A stretch of 64,000 nt of DNA from Pedobacter mendelii. Lineage in GTDB: Bacteria; Bacteroidota; Bacteroidia; Sphingobacteriales; Sphingobacteriaceae. Below, piece after piece: positions 34,887-44,502 of this stretch. The notes beneath the pieces were generated by a model that was not told the origin of the DNA, ran no database searches, and worked only from the letters and a program-made list of their open reading frames with translations. A program made the translations under genes and the position numbers. Position 1 is the stretch's first letter. The number at the start of each line of letters is the position of its first letter. The stretch lies in the NCBI RefSeq assembly GCF_014635725.1, contig NZ_BMDJ01000007.1:1-64000 (forward strand), given 5' to 3'.

Positions 34887-36980
34887 ATGACTAAAAATAT
34901 CTTCATAGCATCAGCCGAACCTTACACAGGTAAATCAGTAATTGCTTTTGGAATGATTAATATGCTACTGGCAAAAACTCAAAAAGTTGGGTATTTTAAG
35001 CCTATTATTGCACAAGATGATGCCTCGAAAAAGGATCTTCATGTAGAGGCAATGCTCGATTATTTTTCCCTGCCAATAAAATATGAGGATGCGTTTGCGT
35101 TTACCAGGCAAGACATGCTCCATCAATCTGAAAATAGTGGAGAGATCATCAACACCATCATCAGTAAATACAAAAAACTCGAAGATAATTATGACTTTAC
35201 AGTTATCGAAGGAAGCGATTTTTTAGGTGAGGGAATTGCTTTTGAATTCGAATCGAATGCTTTGATGGCCAAAAATCTTGGTGCACCGGTTTTGATTGTT
35301 GTTTCTGGAAAAAATAAAACAGCAAGCCAACTATTTAAAACGGCAATAAATATTTACCGTAATTTTTTGCTTCGCGATGTACAGGTTTTGGGTGTTGTGG
35401 CAAATATGGTTAATCCTGATGAGGCCGAACGTATTAAGCAAGCCTTAACAAATCAATTGCCTGCAGAGCTGTTGATAGCGGTAATTCCGATAGAAAATGG
35501 TTTACAAAGCCCGACAATGAAAGAGATTACGGAAGCCTTAGGTGCTGAAATTCTATTCGGTGCAGACTTAATGGATAATCAGGTTGATAATTTTGTTACC
35601 GGTGCAATGATGCTGCCTAATTTTTTAAGGCATATTAAAGATAATTTATTGATTGTTACGCCTGGTGATAGAGGCGATATCATTATTGGTTCTTTGCAGG
35701 CAAATTTATCGGCCAACTATCCTAAAGTAGCAGGAATCGTTTTAACCGCAGGAACATTGCCTGATGAACCCATGATTAAATTAATTGAAGGTTTACAAAC
35801 AATTATCCCAATTATTGCCGTTCAAAAAGGCACATTTGAAACCACAACCGCTATTGGTGCAATACATTCTAAAATCACCATTGATAATAAAAAGAAGATT
35901 GCACTGGCGATAGAACTCTTCGAAAGATATGTTGATATTAAAGCATTAGACGATAAAATTATAACCTTTAATTATGAAGGCATTACGCCACACATGTTTC
36001 AATATCAGTTGGTTAAATGGGCCAAAAGTAAAAAGAAGCATATTGTTTTGCCAGAAGGGAACGATGAAAGAATTTTGAAAGCAGTAGAAAAGCTTATTGC
36101 TCAAGATATTGTTGATATAACGCTTTTAGGCGATCCGGTTGAAATCTCAACATCAATAAAAAGGTTAGGTTTAAATTTAGATTTAAATTTGATTCATATC
36201 CATAATCCTGCTCATTCGGCACATTATGATAATTATGTAGAAACTTTATATGATTTGCGTAAAGCAAAGAATGTAAATATGGAAATGGCTAGAGATATGA
36301 TGACAGATGTTTCATATTTCGGAACCATGATGGTGTACAAAGGAGATGCCGACGGAATGGTTTCAGGTGCAGTGCATACCACGCAACATACTATTAGGCC
36401 AGCACTTCAGTTTGTTAAAACAAAGCCAGGCGTTTCTGTAGTTTCATCCATATTTTTTATGTGTCTACCGGAGCGGGTAGCCATTTTTGGCGATTGTGCC
36501 GTTAATCCAAATCCTACAGCGCAACAGCTGGCGGAAATTGCCATATCATCTGCAGAAAGTAGTGCTAAGTTTGGCATCGAGCCAAGAATTGCAATGCTTT
36601 CGTATTCATCAGGTACATCAGGAGAAGGAGAGGATGTAGAGCGTGTTCGTGAAGCAACGGCCATTGTTAAAATGAGGCATCCGGAATTGAAAATTGAAGG
36701 GCCAATACAATATGATGCTGCGGTAGACCCGCTGGTGGGGCAACAAAAATTACCAGGCTCAGAAGTAGCAGGACGAGCAAGCGTGCTAATTTTCCCTGAT
36801 TTAAATACCGGCAATAATACGTACAAAGCCGTTCAACGTGAAACCGGAGCATTAGCCATCGGACCAATGTTGCAAGGTTTAAACAAACCAATTAATGATT
36901 TAAGTCGTGGTTGTACAGTGGATGATATATTTAATACCGTTGTAATTACAGCCATTCAGTGTCAGGACATTTTAAATTAA
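34887..36980 (+). CDS. pta: phosphate acetyltransferase
   Basis: The long-form enzyme has 697 residues and converts acetyl-CoA and phosphate to acetyl phosphate. The N-terminal third is a BioD-like P-loop domain (FIASAEPYTGKSVIAFGM at 5-22), the middle is a DRTGG domain (about 210-320), and the C-terminal 330 residues are the catalytic PTA domain (HIVLPEGNDERILKAVEKL; MVSGAVHTTQHTIRPALQF; SYSSGTSGEGEDVERVREAT; EVAGRASVLIFPDLNTGN). It is 3 bp upstream of ackA in one operon. Confidence 0.97.
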   Translation: MTKNIFIASAEPYTGKSVIAFGMINMLLAKTQKVGYFKPIIAQDDASKKDLHVEAMLDYFSLPIKYEDAFAFTRQDMLHQSENSGEIINTIISKYKKLEDNYDFTVIEGSDFLGEGIAFEFESNALMAKNLGAPVLIVVSGKNKTASQLFKTAINIYRNFLLRDVQVLGVVANMVNPDEAERIKQALTNQLPAELLIAVIPIENGLQSPTMKEITEALGAEILFGADLMDNQVDNFVTGAMMLPNFLRHIKDNLLIVTPGDRGDIIIGSLQANLSANYPKVAGIVLTAGTLPDEPMIKLIEGLQTIIPIIAVQKGTFETTTAIGAIHSKITIDNKKKIALAIELFERYVDIKALDDKIITFNYEGITPHMFQYQLVKWAKSKKKHIVLPEGNDERILKAVEKLIAQDIVDITLLGDPVEISTSIKRLGLNLDLNLIHIHNPAHSAHYDNYVETLYDLRKAKNVNMEMARDMMTDVSYFGTMMVYKGDADGMVSGAVHTTQHTIRPALQFVKTKPGVSVVSSIFFMCLPERVAIFGDCAVNPNPTAQQLAEIAISSAESSAKFGIEPRIAMLSYSSGTSGEGEDVERVREATAIVKMRHPELKIEGPIQYDAAVDPLVGQQKLPGSEVAGRASVLIFPDLNTGNNTYKAVQRETGALAIGPMLQGLNKPINDLSRGCTVDDIFNTVVITAIQCQDILN

Positions 36981-36983
36981 TTT

Positions 36984-38183
36984 ATGAATATTTTAGTTAT
37001 AAACTCTGGAAGCAGTTCCCTTAAATATCAACTATTTAAAATGCCATCAAAAAGCCCGGTTTGTAGTGGTTTGGCAGAACGCATTGGTATTGATGGCTCT
37101 TTTATAAAACACACTGTATACAATAAAGAAGATAAGCATATCATAGAGCAAACTTCTTTTATTTCCAATCATGGAGAAGGTTTAAAACAGATTTTAAAGC
37201 TTCTTACACAAGGTGAATTTGCGGTTATTACTTCGCCTGAAGATGTTGCAGCCGTTGGGCACAGGGTAGTTCATGGCGGAGAAAATTTTTCTGGTGCTAC
37301 CATAATTACCGATGACGTTAAACAGCAGATAAAAAAACTGTTTTCATTAGCGCCTTTACATAATCCGATAAATTATAAGTGTATTGAAGTAGCCGAAGAA
37401 ACCTTTCCAGGTGCTAAGCAAATTGCAGTTTTCGATACTGCTTTTCATCAATCATTGCCAGAGGAAGCATATCGATATGCAATCCCTGAATGGTATTACA
37501 AAGAACATGGAATAAGAGTTTATGGTTTCCATGGCACAAGTCATAAATATGTTAGTGAGCAGGCTATAACTTATTTAAAAAAGCAGGAATCGAAAATAAT
37601 CAGTATTCATTTAGGCAATGGATGTAGCATTTCTGCAATTAAAAATGGTAAATGTATTGATACCAGTATGGGCTTCGGGCCTTTAAGCGGATTGATGATG
37701 GGAACCAGATCTGGCGATATCGATCCTTCTGTAGTTTTTCATTTAATGGAACACGCTGGTTACACTTTGGATCAACTGAGTACTCTACTTAACAAGCAAT
37801 CGGGTTTATTAGGTGTTGGAGGTTCAAGCGACATGCGTGATATTAGAAAATTGCTTGGTGAAGATGATGATGCTGCTAAACTAGCTTTAGATTTATATGC
37901 CTACAGAATTAAAAAATTTATAGGCACTTATGCAGCGGTATTAAATGGAATAGATGCAATTATTTTTACTGCAGGGGTAGGGGAAAACGACTCTGCAATG
38001 CGGCAAGCCGTTTGTAAAAATTTAAATTATTTAGGTATAAGTATGGATGATGATAAAAATCTGAAATATAAAGGAGAAATTTTAGCGGTAAATGAGCTTG
38101 ATTCGCAGGTTAAAATTTTAGTTATTCCAACAAACGAAGAATACGAAATTTCTAGTCAGTGCTTTGAATTGCTTAAAGTTTAA
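36984..38183 (+). CDS. ackA: acetate kinase
   Basis: This 399-residue kinase makes ATP from acetyl phosphate and completes the acetate pathway with Pta. Family motifs are intact: NSGSSSLKYQLF at 6-17, VGHRVVHGGE, FDTAFHQSLP, FHGTSHKYVS, MGFGPLSGLMMGTRSGDIDP and FTAGVGEND. Length is normal. It is directly downstream of pta. Confidence 0.98.
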   Translation: MNILVINSGSSSLKYQLFKMPSKSPVCSGLAERIGIDGSFIKHTVYNKEDKHIIEQTSFISNHGEGLKQILKLLTQGEFAVITSPEDVAAVGHRVVHGGENFSGATIITDDVKQQIKKLFSLAPLHNPINYKCIEVAEETFPGAKQIAVFDTAFHQSLPEEAYRYAIPEWYYKEHGIRVYGFHGTSHKYVSEQAITYLKKQESKIISIHLGNGCSISAIKNGKCIDTSMGFGPLSGLMMGTRSGDIDPSVVFHLMEHAGYTLDQLSTLLNKQSGLLGVGGSSDMRDIRKLLGEDDDAAKLALDLYAYRIKKFIGTYAAVLNGIDAIIFTAGVGENDSAMRQAVCKNLNYLGISMDDDKNLKYKGEILAVNELDSQVKILVIPTNEEYEISSQCFELLKV

Positions 38184-38393
38184 TAACCTGAAGAGTTCGA
38201 TTATTAATTTCCTTCTCATTATTAATAAGCTGCTTTTTTTTAGTTTACGTCACCATGAATTTATTTGAGTGTCTTTTTTGCAGGAAAGATGCTGAAGTAA
38301 ATTCAGCAAGACGTATCGTACAAGCAATACGGCGATAAAATAGCAAAGTATTAAGTTTAAGAATCGAACTCTCAGGTTAACAGCATAAAAGTT
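38184..38393. other. intergenic, no feature seen
   Basis: Convergent stretch between ackA and tamB. A weak ATTAAT-based inverted repeat and a T-run near 38234 could help stop ackA transcription. No gene is credible here. Confidence 0.35.
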
Positions 38394-38430
38394 AAAAATA
38401 ATCTCCGCTTTAACGGCGTGGATTATTTTT
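38394..38430. terminator. bidirectional terminator between ackA and tamB
   Basis: An A-rich arm at 38394-38408 (AAAAATAATCTCCGC) pairs with 38416-38430 (GCGTGGATTATTTTT) with a 2x2 internal mismatch. T-runs flank it in both directions. It overlaps the last codons of tamB and is 210 bp after ackA. Confidence 0.5.
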
Positions 38431-41400
38431 AGTTTCATTTATAATTGCTTCTTTATTAAGCGTTTTCTTAACAGGCTGTTCATCTTGTTTCTTTCTCAAA
38501 TTTTTTCTGTAAGCACCAGTTAATTTCTGCAAAAATTCTTTAAAAGTATCAAATTGCTGCGTATAAACTAATCCTATTGAGGTTACATTTGCCGTGGCAC
38601 TGATTCCACTGTTTAAGAAAATGCTTTGTTGAGTTGGAGGTTTATTGGCCAATTTACCCGTCAAACTTCCATCCTTCTTAATCAGGAATAAGGCTTCAAC
38701 CTCACTACCCACGTTATTTTTCGAAAAATCGATAACGGTAAAATCACTTAAACTGTTCCTATCAACAATGCCTGCATTAATAATCAGCCTATCATTAAAG
38801 AATTTGAATGACGCATTCGCCTCACTTAAAGATTTTACGTTTAAATCGACAAAGTTTAAATTTAAAGAGGAAAGTACATTATTGAACTGGTTGAATACCA
38901 GTTCGGTAGCTGTGCTTGAAACACTTGAACCTAATTGTTTGCCAATAGATTCACCTCCATTACCAGGGGCGAAGCTTCTCCTGATAATTAAGCTGAATGC
39001 CTGAAGGTTTAAGTTGTTTTGATCGCTAAAATAAGTTTGTAACTCTTCTTTAATTGCCGGGTTAGATGGAAAGTTAATGTCTAATTTAATATCTGGTTGC
39101 AAGAGTAAGCCTGTTAATCCCATCTCAACTTCAGTATTAACCCTTTGATTGGCATTTGCACTTGCATCTCTGTTTGCAGCTTTAAATAATTCATTTAAAC
39201 TTGCTCTCAAAGCATAAACGGCTTTAAGGTTTATTTGTGCAGCTGTTGGATTTCCCGTCCACCTGATGGTTCCTCCTTGTCTTATCTCAAATTTTTTATT
39301 AATTACTTCTTGAGCCGTAAAATCAAAGCTACCAGTTTCAATAATATAATCGCCAGACATTTCGAAATCGCCCAAACTATTAATGTTGAGGTTTAATTCA
39401 GCATTTCCTTTTCCGCTTAAATTTCCAAGGGTTGTAAAAATATTGGCCGTAGTGTTCGGATCAATTGTTAATTTAAATGTTAAGGTTAATCCATCAAAAG
39501 TGGTTGTTTTTTTAACAACTTTGGCAGAATCTCTACTCACGAAATTTATAAAATCTTTATCAGAAACCGTTTCCGAACTGTTTAGTGGTAAATTAAAAAC
39601 GGTACCCTTCTCAGTTTTTGCTTTTATATCAATTCTCATTTTACTGGTTGGTCCTGTAAACTTGAACTTCCCAGTTCCGTAAGCCTTTCCGTAGTAAACA
39701 GAATTATCTTTTGCAGTGGTGTTTAGTGCCATAAAATTGTTGGCATCTACAGTTACACTCAGAGTAGGGTCGTCAATATTGTTTAAATCAACAGAGCCAT
39801 TTGCAACACCCTCATTTCCTTCTATGTCAGAAAGTTTAAAGTCATCAAGTTCAATTACACTATTTACAACATTCACCTCATCAGAAATAACATATGTTGT
39901 TTTCAGGTAATTAACCATAAGTTCGCCCTTATCTAAAGAAAGTGTTCCGTTAATTTTGGGGTTATCCAATTTACCTTTTACAGTTAAATCAGATGATACG
40001 TTTCCTTTAAGTTTAGAAACGAGTTTTTTAACAAAAGGTTCAAAAATGGTTAGTTTGCTATCGTCCATTTTAACACTTAAATCAATATCTTTTTCTTTTA
40101 AATCTAGGTTTCCGGTTAACTTAAAGGTTTCAGAACCATCGGCCATTACATTGGTAAAAACATTAATTTTCTTCTCTTCACTACTAAATGAAGAGGTATC
40201 TGTTAGCGTGCCAATGTAAATATCATTGAAATTTAAGGAGTCTATTTTAATATTATCATTAATTTTTGGCGCTTTCAAAATTCCATATAAATTCGTTTCT
40301 CCGTTTACGTTCCCTGCTAGTTTTACACCAAAGCCTTTAGAAAATGGATTAATTGTTTTTAAACTAAAATCTTTAAAGCCAACTTTTAGCAAATCCTTCG
40401 GATCTTCAGATATTAAGCCATCTACGGTAAGTTTCTGGTTTCCATTTGTTAAATCAAAGTTTTTAATTTCCGTTTTACCATTATTTAATATAATTCGAAC
40501 CTTTTCCTGAATAAGCCATTCTTCTTTGTTTATTTTTAAAATAGATGGTAAAACGCTTAACCGTGCAGTAGTATCCTGGTTTTTAGTAAATTCTACCAAG
40601 CCGTTTAAATCCAATTGATTTTCTTCCTGAGCACTTGACATTTTTAAGTTAAAAGCCAGACTATCGTTACGGAGAATGTTAGAAATATTCACATCTTTTA
40701 TAAACAAACTATCGTTTATCTGAACTTTATCCGAAGTTATATTTAGCTGTAATTGTTGTGGAGTTGTATTTTCATCCACAATGATATTATTTACAACAAT
40801 GCCTTGATATTTTAAATTCTTTACAAAACCATTCAGCGTTGCAGTATTATTTCTTGAATCGAAGTTTCCAATAAAATTAGCACCTTCCTCCATTTCTAAA
40901 CCAGGAGAGATCAATTGAGCAAGTGGTTCAAATTTCTTAATCTTTAAATTGAATTGAAAAATCTGTTCGTTAAATTTGATGATTTTTGTTTGAAAAGATG
41001 GTACATATGTTTTCGCGATGGCTTTGTAGTAAGAGCCAATAGAATTTAGATCATATTTTCCATTAATACTGGCATCTAGAATATCAGATTTAATGGTTAA
41101 GTTTCTTGCTACACCAGTACCATTTGCTGTTAACTCAACTGAATCAATGCTATACGTTCCTTTAGGGTTTTTTAAAGTAATTTCCTGTATAAGCAATCTT
41201 CCTTCAATGTTATTAAGGTTTGTACCCGAGAAATTGGTAGTAAATTTTGCATCAACCCTTAACGAATCTTTCATCAGATTCAGTGCCTTCAGTTTTGCTC
41301 CGGTAATTGTCGCGTTAAAATTAAAAACTGGTAATTTCGGATTTAAGTTTACACCTCCATCGAAAAGCAATTTTATGTTTTTATCATTGATGCTCAGTTT

Positions 41401-42885
41401 TCCATCAAAATATTTATTTTCAAAAGTACCATCAACTTTTACGTTTCTGTAGCGGTAATTGTTAAAATCGATGTAGGTGATATCACCATTTAGTTTTTCT
41501 GTTAAATGGTTTAATTCTGTACCTCTACCTTTTACATAAAGTGAGGAAGTTATTTTACCTAAACTTTTTTCATCAATTAAATTGCCTAAATTAAAATCGT
41601 AAGTTTTTACATTTCCTGTGTACGATGGAATATTATTCTTATCGATTTTCATATTCACATCAGAAACGATTCTTCCTATTTTAGTTTTAAACTCTCCGTA
41701 GGCTATAAAATCGTTTTGAAAGCCCGTAAAACTGCCATTAAAATTAATGTTTCCGAATTTGTTTACAATAATTGGAACCAGTTTTTTATTGTTTCCAGTT
41801 ATTCCTGCAAGTACCTCGTCGAGGTCCGTTTTATTAGTTCCGGCCATTTCGATGTTCAAATCCATAAAAGTTTCTTTCCACTTGGGTAAACCTTTTATAA
41901 TAAAATCACCTTTTATGTAAGTTGCCTTACCCGCTTTAATAGATAGTTTCTTTGCTTTTAAATTATTAACTAAGCCTGTAATTTGCCCATCAACATCTAT
42001 GTCGAGTTTCATAGAATTCATTTCAGGAGCAAAAAATGCAATGTCTTTACATGTAATGTGACTATCTTTAAAAACAGCTTTCATCCTAACATTATCAATG
42101 TATTTATTAAAATCCTTGAAGGTGTTAAACTTCATTTGATAATAATTAGTTAACCGACTTTGATTGGTAACCAGCAAAAGATTTTTTAGCTCAATGGCAT
42201 TAGAATCTACGGTAGTTTCTGCGCTTAAATTTTTTAAATAGAAACCGCTCTTTTCTTTCAGCGTCAGGTTTTTAATGTTGGTTTTAAACAGATGATTTTT
42301 TGTGTCTAATCCCTCTAAAATTACACTTAGCTCTTTAACATCTACATTATCAAAATTTACACTTTTCCCTTGAGTTAAATTTTTTGCTTTAAAGTTTTTG
42401 TATTTAAAATTTAGTTTGTTGATGATAATTCTGCCGAAATCTATTTTGTAAGGCTTCTTTTTCGGATCTTTTACACTCGGCTTACCAGAATCAAAATAAT
42501 TAATGATGAAATCAAGATTGGATGAATTATCTTTGAATTCTTTAAAAAAGAACGTCCCATTATTAATTTGGACGGTATTGATATCAATTATTTTCTTTTC
42601 TATAGAAAGATTATTGAGATCAACCATGAAATTAGGAGCATTTAATAAAGTATCTTTTTGAAGATCTAAAACTAATAACTCTTCAAAAACAATAGATTTG
42701 AATGGCTTTATGTAAAGGCTCTTAATTGAAACAGTAGTATTAAGCTCTTTTGATAAATATGCCGCTGCTCTTTGTGCAAAATAAGTTTGAACAGATTTAA
42801 ATTGCAACGAAAAGATTAGTAGCGCTAGCAACAAAATTATTGATGCAATTACCCAAAGGAGTATTTTAAATAGTTTTTTAATAAT
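38410..42885 (-). CDS. tamB: translocation and assembly module inner-membrane protein TamB/AsmA-like
   Basis: The protein has about 1,490 residues, mostly repeated beta-strands of the bridge-like TamB/AsmA fold, and ends with a DUF490 (TamB) domain (GNPTAAQINLKAVYALRASLNEL; LKLDINFPSNPAIKEELQTYF; FNQFNNVLSSLNLNFVDLNV). It would span the periplasm and move lipids or barrel proteins. An open frame with TTG at 42834 cuts into the N-terminal membrane helix. The frame stays open upstream and encodes KIIKKLFKILLWVIASIILL, a proper cytoplasmic basic stretch plus helix, but with no ATG, GTG or TTG. An AUU at 42885-42883 or 42882-42880 is the likeliest start. It is divergent from tsaD. Confidence 0.85.
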   Translation of the reverse strand: MIKKLFKILLWVIASIILLLALLIFSLQFKSVQTYFAQRAAAYLSKELNTTVSIKSLYIKPFKSIVFEELLVLDLQKDTLLNAPNFMVDLNNLSIEKKIIDINTVQINNGTFFFKEFKDNSSNLDFIINYFDSGKPSVKDPKKKPYKIDFGRIIINKLNFKYKNFKAKNLTQGKSVNFDNVDVKELSVILEGLDTKNHLFKTNIKNLTLKEKSGFYLKNLSAETTVDSNAIELKNLLLVTNQSRLTNYYQMKFNTFKDFNKYIDNVRMKAVFKDSHITCKDIAFFAPEMNSMKLDIDVDGQITGLVNNLKAKKLSIKAGKATYIKGDFIIKGLPKWKETFMDLNIEMAGTNKTDLDEVLAGITGNNKKLVPIIVNKFGNINFNGSFTGFQNDFIAYGEFKTKIGRIVSDVNMKIDKNNIPSYTGNVKTYDFNLGNLIDEKSLGKITSSLYVKGRGTELNHLTEKLNGDITYIDFNNYRYRNVKVDGTFENKYFDGKLSINDKNIKLLFDGGVNLNPKLPVFNFNATITGAKLKALNLMKDSLRVDAKFTTNFSGTNLNNIEGRLLIQEITLKNPKGTYSIDSVELTANGTGVARNLTIKSDILDASINGKYDLNSIGSYYKAIAKTYVPSFQTKIIKFNEQIFQFNLKIKKFEPLAQLISPGLEMEEGANFIGNFDSRNNTATLNGFVKNLKYQGIVVNNIIVDENTTPQQLQLNITSDKVQINDSLFIKDVNISNILRNDSLAFNLKMSSAQEENQLDLNGLVEFTKNQDTTARLSVLPSILKINKEEWLIQEKVRIILNNGKTEIKNFDLTNGNQKLTVDGLISEDPKDLLKVGFKDFSLKTINPFSKGFGVKLAGNVNGETNLYGILKAPKINDNIKIDSLNFNDIYIGTLTDTSSFSSEEKKINVFTNVMADGSETFKLTGNLDLKEKDIDLSVKMDDSKLTIFEPFVKKLVSKLKGNVSSDLTVKGKLDNPKINGTLSLDKGELMVNYLKTTYVISDEVNVVNSVIELDDFKLSDIEGNEGVANGSVDLNNIDDPTLSVTVDANNFMALNTTAKDNSVYYGKAYGTGKFKFTGPTSKMRIDIKAKTEKGTVFNLPLNSSETVSDKDFINFVSRDSAKVVKKTTTFDGLTLTFKLTIDPNTTANIFTTLGNLSGKGNAELNLNINSLGDFEMSGDYIIETGSFDFTAQEVINKKFEIRQGGTIRWTGNPTAAQINLKAVYALRASLNELFKAANRDASANANQRVNTEVEMGLTGLLLQPDIKLDINFPSNPAIKEELQTYFSDQNNLNLQAFSLIIRRSFAPGNGGESIGKQLGSSVSSTATELVFNQFNNVLSSLNLNFVDLNVKSLSEANASFKFFNDRLIINAGIVDRNSLSDFTVIDFSKNNVGSEVEALFLIKKDGSLTGKLANKPPTQQSIFLNSGISATANVTSIGLVYTQQFDTFKEFLQKLTGAYRKNLRKKQDEQPVKKTLNKEAIINETKNNPRR

Positions 42886-42889
42886 TTTG
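42882..42889 (+). promoter_or_regulatory. tsaD promoter, -7 box
   Basis: TAATTTTG matches TAnnTTTG exactly, 19 bp before the TTG start of tsaD, giving a very short leader. The box lies over the probable first codons of tamB on the other strand. Confidence 0.5.
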
Positions 42890-42908
42890 CAGCTTAAATA
42901 AAAATAAT

Positions 42909-43910
42909 TTGTCTGTTATACTTGCTATCGAGTCCTCTTGCGATGATACATCTGTCGCTATTTGTAACAACGGCAAAATTACGGCCAATGTTATTGCAAA
43001 CCAAACAATTCATGAAAATTATGGTGGTGTAATCCCTGAATTGGCTTCAAGGGTACATCAACAGAATATCGTTCCGGCAGTTCATCAGGCGTTGATAAAT
43101 GCAAAGGTTACAAAACAAGACATAAATGCTGTAGCTTTTACACGTGGTCCGGGTTTATTGGGTTCGCTTTTAGTGGGTGTTTCTTTTGCCAAATCTTTTG
43201 CGTTGGCTTTAAATATACCGCTAATTTCTGTCAATCACATGCATGCACACATATTAGCTCATTTTATTGATGATCCTAAACCTAGCTTTCCTTTTTTGTG
43301 CTTAACGGTTTCTGGTGGCCATACTCAAATTGTGCTGGTGAAAGATTATTTTGATATGGAAATTGTAGGCGAAACTTTAGATGATGCAGCAGGAGAAGCT
43401 TTTGATAAAACAGCTAAAATTTTGCAACTTCCTTATCCTGGCGGACCATTAATTGACAAGCATGCACAATTGGGAAACGCCGCAGCATATAAGTTTGCCG
43501 AACCAAGAATTGACAATTTAAATTTTAGTTTTAGTGGTTTTAAAACTTCTATACTTTATTTTATCCGGAAACAAGAACAGGAAAACGCTAATTTTATCGT
43601 AGAAAATTTAAATGATATTTGTGCCTCAGTTCAGTTTAGCATTATTCAGATTTTGATGAATAAATTGAAAAAAGCAGCAAAGCAATTTGGAATTACAGAA
43701 ATTGCCATTGCTGGTGGTGTTTCTGCTAACTCTGGTTTAAGGAACACATTACAAGAAACCGCTGTTGAATTGGGATGGAAAGTTTATATTCCTGCGTTTC
43801 AATATTGTACAGATAATGCAGGAATGATTGCAATTGCAGGTTACCACAAATTTTTAAAACAAGATTTTGTAGGACAGGAAGTTTCTCCAATGGCAAGAAT
43901 GGAGTTTTAA
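42909..43910 (+). CDS. tsaD: tRNA N6-adenosine threonylcarbamoyltransferase
   Basis: The 333-residue enzyme transfers the threonylcarbamoyl group to A37 of ANN-decoding tRNAs. ILAIESSCDDTSVAI at 4-18, the metal-binding NHMHAHILAH near 109 and GLLGSLLVGVSFAK are all typical. AIAGGVSANSGLR near 268 and the DNAGMIAIAGY end complete the ASKHA fold. The only start that fits is TTG at 42909; there is no ATG near the conserved N-terminus. It is divergent from tamB, a pairing I recall from other Bacteroidota. Confidence 0.96.
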   Translation: MSVILAIESSCDDTSVAICNNGKITANVIANQTIHENYGGVIPELASRVHQQNIVPAVHQALINAKVTKQDINAVAFTRGPGLLGSLLVGVSFAKSFALALNIPLISVNHMHAHILAHFIDDPKPSFPFLCLTVSGGHTQIVLVKDYFDMEIVGETLDDAAGEAFDKTAKILQLPYPGGPLIDKHAQLGNAAAYKFAEPRIDNLNFSFSGFKTSILYFIRKQEQENANFIVENLNDICASVQFSIIQILMNKLKKAAKQFGITEIAIAGGVSANSGLRNTLQETAVELGWKVYIPAFQYCTDNAGMIAIAGYHKFLKQDFVGQEVSPMARMEF

Positions 43911-44135
43911 GTAAGGTTAATTGTTTATAAGTTGGTTAAATGAAACTTGTAATTGAGAACGGTAAATTTATTAATTGTTTTATCGCTGAATTATTGATCT
44001 CAAAGTGGAAAACTGAATAATTGTTGAGATTGGTTAGCAGGTTAACTTATAATTGAGAACTGTAAACTGGATAATTATTTTATTGCTAAATTGTTTATTG
44101 TTGGTTTGAAAATTGCCAACTGAAAATTGAATTAT
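43911..44135. other. intergenic with imperfect internal duplication
   Basis: Two related segments (about 43939-44000 and 44042-44105) share AATTGAGAAC-GTAAA, TAATTGTTTTAT-GCT and AAATTGTTTATT-like words. It looks like a degenerate tandem duplication of about 100 bp. No gene is seen in it. Confidence 0.45.
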
Positions 44136-44339
44136 ATGACAGGAGCATCATTAGTATTTTGGATAGTTTGCGCAATTCCTTTGATGGGAATTTTATACTA
44201 TCTGATTAGGAAAGACAAAAATAAATTAAAAGGGAGCTGGGGAGTTATCATTTTAGGTGCTTTGTTAATAGCAGCAATTTTGGTAATCGTTTACATAACG
44301 AAAGATTTTAACGCTATTTTTAGTCAGGATAATAGCTAA
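44136..44339 (+). CDS. small membrane protein, 67 residues
   Basis: From the ATG at 44136 the protein has 67 residues with two hydrophobic segments, ASLVFWIVCAIPLMGILYYLI and WGVIILGALLIAAILVIVYIT, joined by a basic loop (RKDKNKLKG). A TTG three codons upstream is a possible but less likely start. The helices and positive loop give a clear in-out topology. The function is unknown; it resembles short conserved membrane proteins of Pedobacter-type genomes. Confidence 0.6.
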   Translation: MTGASLVFWIVCAIPLMGILYYLIRKDKNKLKGSWGVIILGALLIAAILVIVYITKDFNAIFSQDNS

Positions 44340-44359
44340 CTTATAGTTAAAAAAAGAGC

Positions 44360-44479
44360 CTGTCTCATAAATCAATTTATCTTTGCACCTTGTCAAGTTG
44401 AGCTTGTCGAAACGCCTTAAAAGGCAGTTTTACAGGTCCTTCTACAGGCTCAGGATAACATTTAGTATTTATGAGACAG
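44360..44479 (+). repeat. MITE-like element, copy 1
   Basis: The element is 120 bp and is bounded by a 13-bp inverted repeat: CTGTCTCATAAAT at the left and ATTTATGAGACAG at the right. Inside are TTGAGCTTGTCGAAA and CCTTCTACAGGCTCAGGA, plus the small palindrome GCCTTAAAAGGC. A copy in the opposite orientation lies at 53082-53200, with about 85% of positions the same by eye. It carries no gene and is probably moved by a transposase elsewhere in the genome. It lies between a small gene and the end of recA. Confidence 0.8.
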
Positions 44480-44502
44480 CCGCTTTTTTAAAATTTTGAA
44501 GA

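Noticed and set aside
38645..41452. Several plus-strand open frames opposite tamB
   Set aside because: They are antisense shadows created by the composition of the long beta-strand repeat gene; none resembles a protein family.
44340..44502. Small RNA gene between the membrane protein and recA
   Set aside because: The structured block is explained by a repeat element with a second copy at 53082-53200.
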